Shown here piece by piece: positions 24,827 to 32,926 of a stretch of DNA of 64,000 nucleotides. The stretch comes from Brevibacillus_C sp046036945 (GTDB lineage: Bacteria; Bacillota; Bacilli; Brevibacillales; Brevibacillaceae), in contig NZ_JBJQOQ010000019.1 of assembly GCF_046036945.1 (NCBI RefSeq), positions 1 to 64,000 of the forward strand. The letters run 5' to 3'. The position numbers and the translations under genes were made by a program. The notes under the pieces are model-generated. The model saw only the letters and a program-made list of their open reading frames with translations, did not search any database and was not told where the DNA came from. Every line of letters starts with the position of its first letter. Within the stretch, counting starts at the first letter, position 1.

Positions 24827-25591
24827 GTGAATTTGTTTGAAGGGCAAGTTGCGATTGTCACGGGTGGAGCCAGAGGAATTGGCGAGGCCACCGTTCGGCT
24901 GCTACTGGAGCAGGGAGCGAAAGTAGCTATATTCGATTTGCTGGTGGATCGTGCAAAAGAAAAGTTTGCAGACGTTTCAGATCGCGTCATGCTCCTTCCC
25001 GTTGATATTCGAAATTTCGCGGAAGTAGAAAAGGCTGTCGAAACGGTAGGAAGCACCTGGAACCGGATCGATGTCTTGGTCAACAATGCAGGCGTTCTCG
25101 AGGATAACTTCATCGAGCAAGTGACAGAAGAAGCATGGGATAAAGTCATCGATGTCAATTTGAAAGGAAGCTTTCATTGCTGTAAAGCCGTCACTCCCTA
25201 CATGAAGAAGCAGCACTACGGCAAGATTGTGATGCTCTCCTCTCTCGCAGCATTGGGAGCAACGGCCAGAGTCAACTACGCTTCCGCCAAAGCCGGGATT
25301 CAAGGTATGACACGTGCCCTGGCGCTGGAGCTCGGACATGACGGCATTTATGTGAATGCAGTTGCACCTGGTTTTATTGAAACGGACATGAGCCAAGTAT
25401 CGAAAGCGTTTGCAAGTAATCGAGGAATTGCCGATTTTGATTCGTACAAGAACGCGATCATAGCCAAAAACCCCATTCAACGGGTAGGTCAGCCAGAGGA
25501 TGTAGCGAATGTCATCGAGTTTTTGGCATCGCGGAAATCGGATTATGTCACCGGCCAAATTATTTATGTTTCGGGGTCACCAGGCCTGTAG
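24827..25591 (+). CDS. Short-chain dehydrogenase/reductase (FabG-like)
   Basis: 254 residues from GTG 24827 (GGAGGGCTGG upstream). Cofactor loop TGGARGIGEATV, NNAGVLEDNF, catalytic Ser in MLSSLAALGA and YASAKAG for the YxxxK pair; a C-terminal ETDM and DYVTGQIIYVSGSPGL are typical. NAD(P)-dependent oxidation of a secondary alcohol or 3-hydroxyacyl intermediate is the likely role. Unlike its paralog 23232-23983 it is intact. Confidence 0.92.
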   Translation: MNLFEGQVAIVTGGARGIGEATVRLLLEQGAKVAIFDLLVDRAKEKFADVSDRVMLLPVDIRNFAEVEKAVETVGSTWNRIDVLVNNAGVLEDNFIEQVTEEAWDKVIDVNLKGSFHCCKAVTPYMKKQHYGKIVMLSSLAALGATARVNYASAKAGIQGMTRALALELGHDGIYVNAVAPGFIETDMSQVSKAFASNRGIADFDSYKNAIIAKNPIQRVGQPEDVANVIEFLASRKSDYVTGQIIYVSGSPGL

Positions 25592-25630
25592 GAGGTCAAC
25601 ACCCACTTTTCTGTGAAAAGGGTTGGTAAA

Positions 25631-26410
25631 ATGGCGCAAAACAACCAAGCTAAGCAAACGCTGGCGGATGATTATCAAAAGGAAATGGGCCACTGGAACG
25701 CGACCTTGCAATATTTGGTCGAACATGACGAGAATTTTTTCGAAATTTACAAAACATTCGTAACGATTCCTTACAAAAACAATGGACTGGACGCAAAAAC
25801 ACGCGAACTACTGCAGGTTGCCTTGAGCGCCTCACCTACCAGTCTGCATAAAGAAACGCTCGAAATTCACATGAGAAATGCCATTGCGCAAGGGGCCACG
25901 GAGCAGGAGATCTTCGAGGTACTAAAGGTGGTCAGTGTCCTAGGAGTTCATACCTGTGCAGTAGGTGTCCCGATTCTGGTAGAGGAACTGGGAAAAGATC
26001 AGGAGCATCCGAAAGAGTGGACTGACAGCCAGAGCAAGAGGAAGGCAAAGTTCATCGAAACGATGGGATATTGGAATGCCTTTCGAGAGACGCTGTTAGA
26101 CAATGACGAGCACTTTTTTGACAGCTATTACGATTATCTCACCGATCCTTGGCACAGCGATATCCTCTCACCGAAATTGAAAGAGTTTATCTATATCGCC
26201 ATCGACAGCTCCACCACCCATTTATTTGAAGCCGGGATCAGAGTGCATATTCGCAATGCGCTGAAATACGGGGCAACCTTTGAAGAAATCATGGAAGTAT
26301 ACAAACTGACGAGTGCCCAAGGAGTCAACACCTTCTATGTGGGTATCCCGATTTTGCAAAGCATTCTTTCCGAGATGCGTGAAGGAAATCCCAAAAATGA
26401 AAGCGATTGA
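25631..26410 (+). CDS. Carboxymuconolactone decarboxylase-like protein with two tandem domains
   Basis: 259 residues from ATG 25631 (AAAAGGG eight bases upstream; an in-frame GTG at 25613 is an alternative). Two homologous halves: ETMGYWNAF mirrors EMGHWNATL, and IHMRNAIAQGATEQEIFEVL mirrors VHIRNALKYGATFEEIMEVY. Each has the helical layout of the CMD/AhpD family, but the AhpD CxxC pair is absent. Its role is unclear; in aromatic degradation the family decarboxylates gamma-carboxymuconolactone, and many homologues have no known reaction. Confidence 0.82.
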   Translation: MAQNNQAKQTLADDYQKEMGHWNATLQYLVEHDENFFEIYKTFVTIPYKNNGLDAKTRELLQVALSASPTSLHKETLEIHMRNAIAQGATEQEIFEVLKVVSVLGVHTCAVGVPILVEELGKDQEHPKEWTDSQSKRKAKFIETMGYWNAFRETLLDNDEHFFDSYYDYLTDPWHSDILSPKLKEFIYIAIDSSTTHLFEAGIRVHIRNALKYGATFEEIMEVYKLTSAQGVNTFYVGIPILQSILSEMREGNPKNESD

Positions 26411-26447
26411 TTCGTACTGCTGACAACTATTGAAAGGAGCTTTGGAC

Positions 26448-27863
26448 ATGTATATTAATGGAGAATGGATCCAGTCCAGCAAGGAACTGAACGTACATAA
26501 TCCCGCCAACGGTGAGCTCGTCGGGGTAGTTCCACTCGTTGGAGAAAAAGAAACCCTTCAAGCTATCGAAGCTGCTGAACAGGCATTTCCCTCATGGTCC
26601 GGTTTATCGGCAGAAACGCGAGCAAATTACCTGCAAAAAATCGTCGAAATATTGATGCGGAAAAAAGAGCATCTCGCTTCGGTGATTACGAAAGAAATGG
26701 GAAAACCCATTACGAATGCCAGAACAGAAGTCGACAGTACGATCGCATTCTTCCGGTGGTTTGCGGAAGAGGCGCGGCGAGTTTACGGCGAGGTGATTCC
26801 AGCGGCGAGCAATAAGAGGGTTTCGGTCATCAAGCAGCCAATCGGCGTCGTAGCAGCCATCACGCCATGGAACTTTCCGCTGTCAATGGCGGCAAGAAAG
26901 CTGGGACCGGCCCTAGCTGTTGGATGCACAGTGATCTTGAGACCGTCTCGAGAAGCACCGTTGTCGTCCGTCGAGCTGATCAAAATTATTGATGAAGCCG
27001 GAATTCCGAGAGGCGTCGTCAATCTCGTAATCGGCGGGGCAGCGGAAATCGTAAATCCAATCATGGAAAGCAAAGTGGTCAAGAAGGTTTCCTTTACTGG
27101 TTCTACCCAGGTAGGAAAAGAACTGGTGAAGCAATCAGCCGACACCTTGAAGCGGGTTTCCATGGAGCTCGGTGGTCACGCACCCTTCATCGTATTCGAG
27201 GATGCAGACATCGATCTGGCAGTGGAAGGAGCCTTGCGGAGTAAATTTACTTCCGCAGGACAACAGTGCATTTGCACGAATCGCCTCTACATTCATGAAT
27301 CCGTTTATGAGGAATTCGCTGAAAAATTTGCCCAGAGAGCAAAGGCGCTCAAATTAGGGGACGGAATTTCGGATGACGTACAGATTGGTCCGCTGGTCAA
27401 TATGTCTGCTGTCGTTAAGGTGGATCAACATGTGCAAGACGCAAAAACAAAGGGCGCAGAAGTGCTGTGCGGGGGAGAGCGGGTACAAGAGGGTGCGTTT
27501 TGTAAAGGCTCCTTCTATTCTCCAACCGTCTTGGCCAATGTGACGGAGGATATGCTCATTACCTATGAAGAAACGTTTGGACCAGTAGCTCCGCTGATGA
27601 AATTCACGTCCGAGGACGAAGTGATCAAAAAAGCGAACCATGCGGAATACGGGCTGGCAGCTTACTTCTACACCAAAGATATATCACGCATGTACAGGGT
27701 AAGTGAACGGTTGGAATACGGGATGGTCGGCATCAACGACCCGTCGCCATTCTCCGTGCAATCTCCATTCGGCGGCATAAAAGAGAGCGGAATTGGCAGA
27801 GAAGGCGGCCACCATGGAATTGAAGACTATATCAATTTGAAAACCTTATCTGTTCAAATTTGA
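26448..27863 (+). CDS. NAD(P)-dependent aldehyde dehydrogenase (succinate-semialdehyde-type)
   Basis: 471 residues from ATG 26448, with AAAGGAGC upstream. ITPWNFPLSMAARKLGPALA and SFTGSTQVGKEL form the cofactor site, MELGGHAPFIVFEDAD carries the general-base Glu and SAGQQCICTNRLYI the nucleophilic Cys; the C-terminus has FGGIKESGIGREGG. It is closest in pattern to GabD-like enzymes. It would oxidise an aldehyde (for instance the product of the Fe-ADH) to the acid that the synthetase activates. Last gene of operon 3. Confidence 0.93.
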   Translation: MYINGEWIQSSKELNVHNPANGELVGVVPLVGEKETLQAIEAAEQAFPSWSGLSAETRANYLQKIVEILMRKKEHLASVITKEMGKPITNARTEVDSTIAFFRWFAEEARRVYGEVIPAASNKRVSVIKQPIGVVAAITPWNFPLSMAARKLGPALAVGCTVILRPSREAPLSSVELIKIIDEAGIPRGVVNLVIGGAAEIVNPIMESKVVKKVSFTGSTQVGKELVKQSADTLKRVSMELGGHAPFIVFEDADIDLAVEGALRSKFTSAGQQCICTNRLYIHESVYEEFAEKFAQRAKALKLGDGISDDVQIGPLVNMSAVVKVDQHVQDAKTKGAEVLCGGERVQEGAFCKGSFYSPTVLANVTEDMLITYEETFGPVAPLMKFTSEDEVIKKANHAEYGLAAYFYTKDISRMYRVSERLEYGMVGINDPSPFSVQSPFGGIKESGIGREGGHHGIEDYINLKTLSVQI

Positions 27864-27866
27864 AAC
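27851..27866. promoter_or_regulatory. UAS-like site of a decayed sigma-54 promoter
   Basis: TGTTCA-AATT-TGAAAC, with a 12-bp perfect palindrome TTCAAATTTGAA at its core, matches the UAS family. It overlaps the stop codon of the aldehyde dehydrogenase gene and lies 75 bases before the promoter-like sequence at 27940. Confidence 0.45.
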
Positions 27867-27907
27867 GAAAGACTTGCATGATTAAAAAATGACTGATATC
27901 AAGGCGC

Positions 27908-27960
27908 ACAAGTATCGTTCCCAATTTTTTAGAAGAATTTTGGACGATACTTGTCTTTTT
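27908..27960 (+). terminator. Terminator of operon 3, containing a fossil -24/-12 sequence
   Basis: ACAAGTATCGT pairs with ACGATACTTGT over 11 bp, followed by CTTTTT. The right arm sits inside TTTTGGACGATACTTGTCTTT, which is sigma-54 promoter 4 (TTTTGGCACGATACTTGCTTT, 28488) with one base missing and one changed. A second possible hairpin (GCCATC/GATGGC, then TTTTT) extends to 28017. Confidence 0.65.
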
Positions 27961-28148
27961 GCCATCAAATCTATTCTGACAGGGCGATTTGAAGAAGAAT
28001 ATGACTGATGGCTTTTTCTTTTGACCTACCTTTCTCCCAAGCGCTGAAAAATTTCCGGATAAGTGTAACGGGTTATTCATCAATCTATGTATCAGGAGCG
28101 ATTGCGGACGAGAGGACCTGATTGAATCAGACTAACAATCTACGAACA

Positions 28149-28331
28149 GGAGGATGTGCTTCCCGATTTACTTTTGGGTTCATTGAATTGATGGAAGGGA
28201 TCGGTATCATTGCTTTGCTAGTAGGTATGTTTGCATTTACAGAGCTTTTCTTTATGGTCAACAATGATTTAAAGAAAAGATATGCTGCAGACTCTAACGA
28301 TTTAAGAACGAAATTGACTTACAGGGCCTAG
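28149..28331 (+). pseudogene. TctA (tripartite tricarboxylate transporter) fragment
   Basis: The short frame contains SRFTFGFIELMEGIGIIALL and VGMFAFTELFFM, which matches the internal TctA segment where family members read like RFTFG..L.DGI.F....GLF...E. Only about 50 residues remain; neither end of the protein is present and no TctB or TctC is nearby. It suggests that a TctABC transporter once stood here, upstream of the present TRAP genes. Confidence 0.55.
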
Positions 28332-28346
28332 TTAATCTAAAGATTC

Positions 28347-28362
28347 TATTCAATCTTGAAAC
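28347..28362. promoter_or_regulatory. Putative enhancer (UAS) 4
   Basis: TATTCA-ATCT-TGAAAC: the right arm is perfect, the left arm has two changes. It lies 129 bases before promoter 4, farther than at the other promoters. A related inverted repeat, GAAACACATACGTCTCGTGTTTG (20-base part AAACACATACGTCTCGTGTT), follows at about 28359-28380. Confidence 0.45.
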
Positions 28363-28489
28363 ACATACGTCTCGTGTTTGAAACTACGTCAATCAGGGAG
28401 TAGGTAATCAAACGAAAAACGAAAGCAATAAATGGCGATTTATAGGGGAATTAAGCAACACTTGTCAGGCTTCAGAAATATTTTAAATT

Positions 28490-28507
28490 TTGGCACGATA
28501 CTTGCTT
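28490..28507 (+). promoter_or_regulatory. Sigma-54 promoter 4
   Basis: TTGGCACGATACTTGCTTT is a near-consensus RpoN promoter (TGGCACG-N4-TTGC): GG at 28492-28493 and GC at 28504-28505, 10 bases apart. It lies about 50 bases before the monooxygenase start. Confidence 0.9.
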
Positions 28508-28555
28508 TAACTAGACGTTGGATAAATCCTACTACGATATGGAGTGTATGCTGAG

Positions 28556-29617
28556 ATGGCAATTTTGGGAAAAGATATGACGTTTGGTTTGTTCTTTTTG
28601 AATTCGGTGGCCCCTTGGAAAACAGATGCGGAGGAATTGCGGGACGGTTTGGAGCAAATCAAACTGGCAGATAAACTTGGCTTTCATTCCGCTTGGATCG
28701 CAGAGCACAACGCCCGTCTCTACGGTGTCGTGAGTTCCACATCCGTATACTTGGCAGCTGCTGCAGCTCAAACATCGAATATTATGCTTGGTTCTGCGGT
28801 ATCGCGTTTGCCTCTGCACCATCCTTTGCAATTGGCCGAAGATATGGCACTGGTCGATATCATCAGCAATGGGAGATTGTACTTGGGCGTTGGCAAAGGT
28901 TACGATGCATTGGAGTTTGAAGCGTACAATCTCGATTTCGAAGAGCGCCATGAAAGATATCTGGAATCGCTGGATATTTTGACGACGGCATTGAAAAATC
29001 AAAAGGTGACGTACTCTGGAAAATTCTACGACATTAAGGATATCCCCGTTTATCCGAGACCAACTCAACCTGGCGGACCACCAATTTTTGTAATGGTGTC
29101 AGGAAACGATGCATCGATCATCAACGCAGCCAAACAGGGCCACTCCTTCGTACTCGGTGGCATCACCAATGAAGACACCAATCACAAAATTGAGTTGTAT
29201 AAAAAGACAGCTCTCGAATCCGGATTATCCCAAGAATTTGTTTCCAATGCTGTTGCAAGATCCGGCAAGCTGCTGTTCTGCTATGTAGCGGAGACAACTG
29301 AGCAAGCTCAACAAGAATACAGACAAGGTCTGGAATGGTATATGAGCGAGCGCGACAATCGTCCGACCTTTGGAGTGATTACTCGTGAACGCAATGTCGA
29401 TTACGACCGTTTCCTCCAATCTGAGAATACATTGGTCGGTTCCCCAGAAAAAGTCATCGAAGATATCGAGCGCTACAAACGGCAAACAGGCCTTAACAAT
29501 ATCATTTTGTGGATGAACATCGGCGGGCAGCCTCAAAAGCAAGTATTCAAGTCAATGGAGCTCTTTGCAGAAAAGGTCATGCCTCATTTTGAGGAGAGCG
29601 AACGTCTAGTGAGATGA
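28556..29617 (+). CDS. LLM-class (luciferase-like) flavin-dependent monooxygenase
   Basis: 353 residues from ATG 28556 (GGAG 11 bases upstream; an in-frame GTG at 28544 overlaps that site). The bacterial luciferase-type TIM barrel is recognisable from the N-terminus TFGLFFLNS, WIAEHNARLYGVV, LGSAVSRLPLHHPLQLAEDMALVD, the GRLYLGVGKGYDALEFEAY segment (listed in parts) and the C-terminal LVGSPEKVIEDIERY. Such enzymes use FMNH2 from a separate reductase (candidate at 10938). Type II Baeyer-Villiger monooxygenases, alkanesulfonate and EDTA-type monooxygenases belong here; the lactonase-like enzyme in the cluster favours, but does not prove, Baeyer-Villiger chemistry. Confidence 0.9.
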   Translation: MAILGKDMTFGLFFLNSVAPWKTDAEELRDGLEQIKLADKLGFHSAWIAEHNARLYGVVSSTSVYLAAAAAQTSNIMLGSAVSRLPLHHPLQLAEDMALVDIISNGRLYLGVGKGYDALEFEAYNLDFEERHERYLESLDILTTALKNQKVTYSGKFYDIKDIPVYPRPTQPGGPPIFVMVSGNDASIINAAKQGHSFVLGGITNEDTNHKIELYKKTALESGLSQEFVSNAVARSGKLLFCYVAETTEQAQQEYRQGLEWYMSERDNRPTFGVITRERNVDYDRFLQSENTLVGSPEKVIEDIERYKRQTGLNNIILWMNIGGQPQKQVFKSMELFAEKVMPHFEESERLVR

Positions 29618-29653
29618 AATTAAAGCGGTTACATGAAGATAGGGGGCGTGTTC

Positions 29654-30724
29654 ATGAAATACAGAAGGCACATGCTAGGATTATTCTCCGCTCTATTCTT
29701 GTTAGCGGGCTGTTCTTCATCAGAAGGGACGTCAGGAGCCACTGGCAGTACGGGTAAAGTCTATGAACTGAACCTGAATGTCTCGGCAGGTCCTGTTCAT
29801 CCGTTTACGAAAAACGTAGCGGAACCTTGGGCCGAAATGGTAGAGAAGGAAACTAATGGTATCGTCAAGGTGAATGTTCATCCTAGCGCTGCCTTAGGAC
29901 AGCTGTCCTCTGCGTACGAAGATATCAAATCAGGAGTGTATGAAGCCGGGCAAGTTTCTCCCGGAAGACATGTCGATACTGACATTTTCCCACTAACGAT
30001 TGGTGATATCCCGTTCCTAATTGAAAGTCCAGCCGTTGCAGAAAAAGTATTGACAAATTTTGTGCATAAGTATATGCAGGACGTTTTTGTTGAGGGGACG
30101 TTTATGTCCATTTCGGCTACAGACTCATTCCAGGTGTACAGCAGAAAGCCCATTCATACCGTTGCTGACTTGCAGAATATGAAAATAGCGGATACGGCTG
30201 CAGAAAGAATCGCGTTGTTAAAAGAACTTGGGTCGGTTCCAGTCTCCATTAACAACACCGAACTGTACGAGTCCCTCGAGAGAGGCATTGTCGATGGAGT
30301 AGCCTACACTTCCGTTGGTGCGAATGGCTACAAGCTCGACGAAGTTGCCCCCTATATGACCAAGATAAGCTTGGGGGCGACAAATTTAATGTTTATGATC
30401 AACACCGACTTTTTAGAAAGCTTACCGGAAGATATACGGAAAATGTTTATCGAAAAATTTGGACCTGAGTACTCCCACCTGGTTACGAAGCTGTATACCG
30501 AAAAAGCAGCTGAAGCGATTACTACATTTGAGGATAAAGTAAAGGCAAAAGGCGGGGAAGTCATTACACCGACTGAAGAGGAAATGAAGGCGTTTAAAGC
30601 TCCCGTCAAAAAGATCATGGAAGAATGGGTGCAAAAAGCGAACAAAAGAGGATATCCAGGGCAAGAAATGATGGATTACTTTACATCTCAGTTAAAAGCG
30701 GAAGGCGTTGCGATTCCGGAATAA
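29654..30724 (+). CDS. TRAP transporter substrate-binding protein (DctP family), lipoprotein
   Basis: 356 residues from ATG 29654 with AGGGGG upstream. A lipobox LLAGC|SS ends a 20-residue signal peptide, so the protein is anchored outside the membrane. The mature part shows DctP features: GPVHPFTKNVAEPWAEMVEKE, ALGQLSSAYEDIKSGVYEAG, and a central VADLQNMKIAD segment; the conserved arginine that binds substrate carboxylates in many members is replaced or displaced (MKIADTAAERIALLKEL). The ligand is therefore uncertain, probably an organic acid. It is co-oriented with DctQ and DctM genes. Confidence 0.92.
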   Translation: MKYRRHMLGLFSALFLLAGCSSSEGTSGATGSTGKVYELNLNVSAGPVHPFTKNVAEPWAEMVEKETNGIVKVNVHPSAALGQLSSAYEDIKSGVYEAGQVSPGRHVDTDIFPLTIGDIPFLIESPAVAEKVLTNFVHKYMQDVFVEGTFMSISATDSFQVYSRKPIHTVADLQNMKIADTAAERIALLKELGSVPVSINNTELYESLERGIVDGVAYTSVGANGYKLDEVAPYMTKISLGATNLMFMINTDFLESLPEDIRKMFIEKFGPEYSHLVTKLYTEKAAEAITTFEDKVKAKGGEVITPTEEEMKAFKAPVKKIMEEWVQKANKRGYPGQEMMDYFTSQLKAEGVAIPE

Positions 30725-30732
30725 TTTTCATT

Positions 30733-30776
30733 AGGGCTTCCTGACCATGCGATAGGGGGAGCCCTCCTATTCCTTT
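30733..30776 (+). terminator. Hairpin after the TRAP binding protein gene
   Basis: AGGGCT pairs with AGCCCT around a 21-base loop, followed by a weak CCTATTCCTTTT tract. It may cause partial termination, so that binding protein exceeds the membrane subunits. Confidence 0.55.
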
Positions 30777-30866
30777 TCAGCAAGAAAAGGAACCGAACCT
30801 CGTGCAAACGCTTTCTCACAAGATGTTCATCATGTTCGTACAGATTTATCGTACCAGGGAGGTTTT

Positions 30867-31391
30867 GTGATGAGGATTATATCTACGATAGTTACAAGAT
30901 TTACCCAATTCAACAAATGGCTCGCTTATGCTTCACTCATTGCCATGATGATCATTGTGGGGATTTGTGCGATCACCAGGGGCTTTGGTACTCCGATCAT
31001 TGGAGATATCGAGCTGGTGCAAATGACCATGGTTTCCCTGATTGTGGGGGCGCTAGCCTTTGCCGAAAAGGAAAAGGCACATATTGAGATTGGGATCATC
31101 GTCGACCATTTCCCTATGAGAGTGCAATACTTCCTTGATCTCGTTTCAGCCCTGTTAAAAGGGACATTTGCCTTTTTGGTTGCCTATGTCTTTATCAACA
31201 AAATGAATTTTGTTGAAGCATCAGTCCTGCTCAGGGTGCCGTTCTTTTATTTCAAAATCCTGTTAATTATTGGTTTTGTAGGGTGGGGACTAGAGTCTAT
31301 CAGACAGACTGTAGAAAGCGTTCATCTGTTAACCGGGAAAAAGGAAACGGAGATGGTTCAAGAAACCGATAGGAAAGCGGAAGCGTTGTGA
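30867..31391 (+). CDS. TRAP transporter small permease (DctQ family)
   Basis: 174 residues, start codon ATG 30870 or GTG 30867 after CAGGGAGG. Four hydrophobic helices; GFGTPIIGDIELVQMTM and ALAFAEKEKAHIEIGIIVD are typical of DctQ proteins (R/E-rich loop after helix 2). It pairs with the DctM subunit encoded next and the binding protein before it. Confidence 0.88.
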   Translation: MMRIISTIVTRFTQFNKWLAYASLIAMMIIVGICAITRGFGTPIIGDIELVQMTMVSLIVGALAFAEKEKAHIEIGIIVDHFPMRVQYFLDLVSALLKGTFAFLVAYVFINKMNFVEASVLLRVPFFYFKILLIIGFVGWGLESIRQTVESVHLLTGKKETEMVQETDRKAEAL

Positions 31392-31441
31392 ATGGATGTG
31401 GAAGTAGGGAGTAGTGAAATAGGATAGTGGGAGGAATTACT

Positions 31442-32746
31442 TTGAGTGTGACTATCGGGGGCATCGTACTCATTGCCGTTTTCGTGCTGATGTTTTTGAG
31501 AATTCCAATTGTGGTTTCCATGGCAATTCCAGCTTGTGTCGGCATCCTCGCGTTAAAAAGTGACAGAGCCTTATTCACCGCGATTGAGAGTATTCTTTGG
31601 GAGCATAGCTACAGCTACTCCCTAAGTACCATTCCTCTGTTTGTTTTAATGGGTCAGTTTTTATATGTGGCTGAGTTTAGTGATGAATTGTTCGCAGCCT
31701 TTAGAAACTGGTTTGGTCGACTAAAGGGTGGTCTCGGTATCGCTTCGATCGGGGCATCCGCTATGTTCGCCGCTTCTTCCGGATCTAGCTTGGCAACGAC
31801 AGGAACGATTGGAGTTGTTTCCTCAAAAGAGATGCTGAAGGCGGGGTATGCCAAAAGCCTGACTGGCGGCTCGATTGTAGCAGGGGGTACACTTGGGATC
31901 CTCATTCCGCCGAGCACGATGTTTATTATCTATGGAATGATTACAGAGCAGTCGATAGGAAAATTGCTCATGGCAGGGATCGTTCCTGGGATCTTACTGA
32001 CGATCTTCTTTATGCTCACCATTTACATCAGTATTCTGATCAAACCTGACTTGGTCAAGGGTCAAGTGAATACGACTGTTTCTTGGAAGGAAAAGGTACA
32101 GTCCTTAAAGGCAAACATCTGGATCATCCTCTTATTTATCTTCGTGATGGGCGGCCTCTACGTCGGCCTGTTTACTGCTACAGAAGCTGCCGGATTTGGA
32201 GCGCTGGGATCTTTCGTTATCGCTTTGCTCCGCAAAAAACTGACCTTCGCGAATTTCTCGGAGGCTATTCTCAGCACGGTAAAGACTACCGGCTTTATCT
32301 TTGCCATCGTTATGGGAGCATTCTTGTTGAACTTTGTTTTAACAATCACTAGGATCCCTAATCTTCTAGCAGATTTCCTCTTTAGTCAGGATTTATCGTC
32401 TACCCTGATCTTCATGCTGATCGTGTTCATGTACCTCGTCTTGGGTGCAATCATGGATACGATGGCGATGATTGTCGTAACGCTTCCCATCATCTTGCCG
32501 ATTGTCCAAAAGCTCGAATTTGACCTCGTTTGGTTTGGGGTGATCATCGTGCTTCTGGTGGAGATGGCGCTTATCTCACCGCCGGTAGGGATGAACTGCT
32601 TCGTTTTAAAGGGTGTAGTAGAAGAATTGGATCTGAAATCAATCTTTAAGGGTGCTTTTATCTTTATGGTACCGATCCTCGCATTGATTGGGCTTTTGTA
32701 TATCTTTCCGGAAATCGCTTTATTCTTACCTAACTATGTACAATAA
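31442..32746 (+). CDS. TRAP transporter large permease (DctM family)
   Basis: 434 residues from TTG 31442, seven bases after GGGAGG; the GTG at 31427 lies inside the ribosome binding site. About 12 hydrophobic helices. Family motifs: MFLRIPIVVSMAIPA, ASIGASAMFAASSGSSLATT, GGTLGILIPPSTMFIIYGM, MDTMAMIVVTLPIILPIV and SPPVGMNCFVLKG. It forms the sodium- or proton-driven channel of the TRAP system. A terminator follows the gene. Confidence 0.93.
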   Translation: MSVTIGGIVLIAVFVLMFLRIPIVVSMAIPACVGILALKSDRALFTAIESILWEHSYSYSLSTIPLFVLMGQFLYVAEFSDELFAAFRNWFGRLKGGLGIASIGASAMFAASSGSSLATTGTIGVVSSKEMLKAGYAKSLTGGSIVAGGTLGILIPPSTMFIIYGMITEQSIGKLLMAGIVPGILLTIFFMLTIYISILIKPDLVKGQVNTTVSWKEKVQSLKANIWIILLFIFVMGGLYVGLFTATEAAGFGALGSFVIALLRKKLTFANFSEAILSTVKTTGFIFAIVMGAFLLNFVLTITRIPNLLADFLFSQDLSSTLIFMLIVFMYLVLGAIMDTMAMIVVTLPIILPIVQKLEFDLVWFGVIIVLLVEMALISPPVGMNCFVLKGVVEELDLKSIFKGAFIFMVPILALIGLLYIFPEIALFLPNYVQ

Positions 32747-32847
32747 AAGTAGTTTATGGCATGCTAAAGTATAAGCTGAGTGAATTTTCCATTAAATTAA
32801 GCTGTATTGAATCAGATGACTTGACGATTCAATCAATATGTGGGCGC

Positions 32848-32890
32848 GGAGGACAAAGAAGCAATCCCTTTGATCCTCCCCTTTCTTTTC
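32848..32890 (+). terminator. Rho-independent terminator after the TRAP operon
   Basis: GGAGGA-c-AAAG... pairs as GGAGGACAAAG with CTTTGATCCTCC (one bulge), followed by CCTTTCTTTT. A second perfect inverted repeat without T run, TTGAATC...GATTCAA, lies at 32807-32832. No -24/-12 promoter with correct spacing was found between here and the next gene. Confidence 0.7.
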
Positions 32891-32926
32891 GTAATCGATA
32901 GATGATTGATAGTGATGGAGGGAGCT

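Noticed and set aside
32766..32790. TATGGCATGCTAAAGTATAAG as a possible sigma-54 promoter for the hydrolase gene
   Set aside because: There is no GC at the required 10-base distance from GG, and no enhancer-like site nearby.
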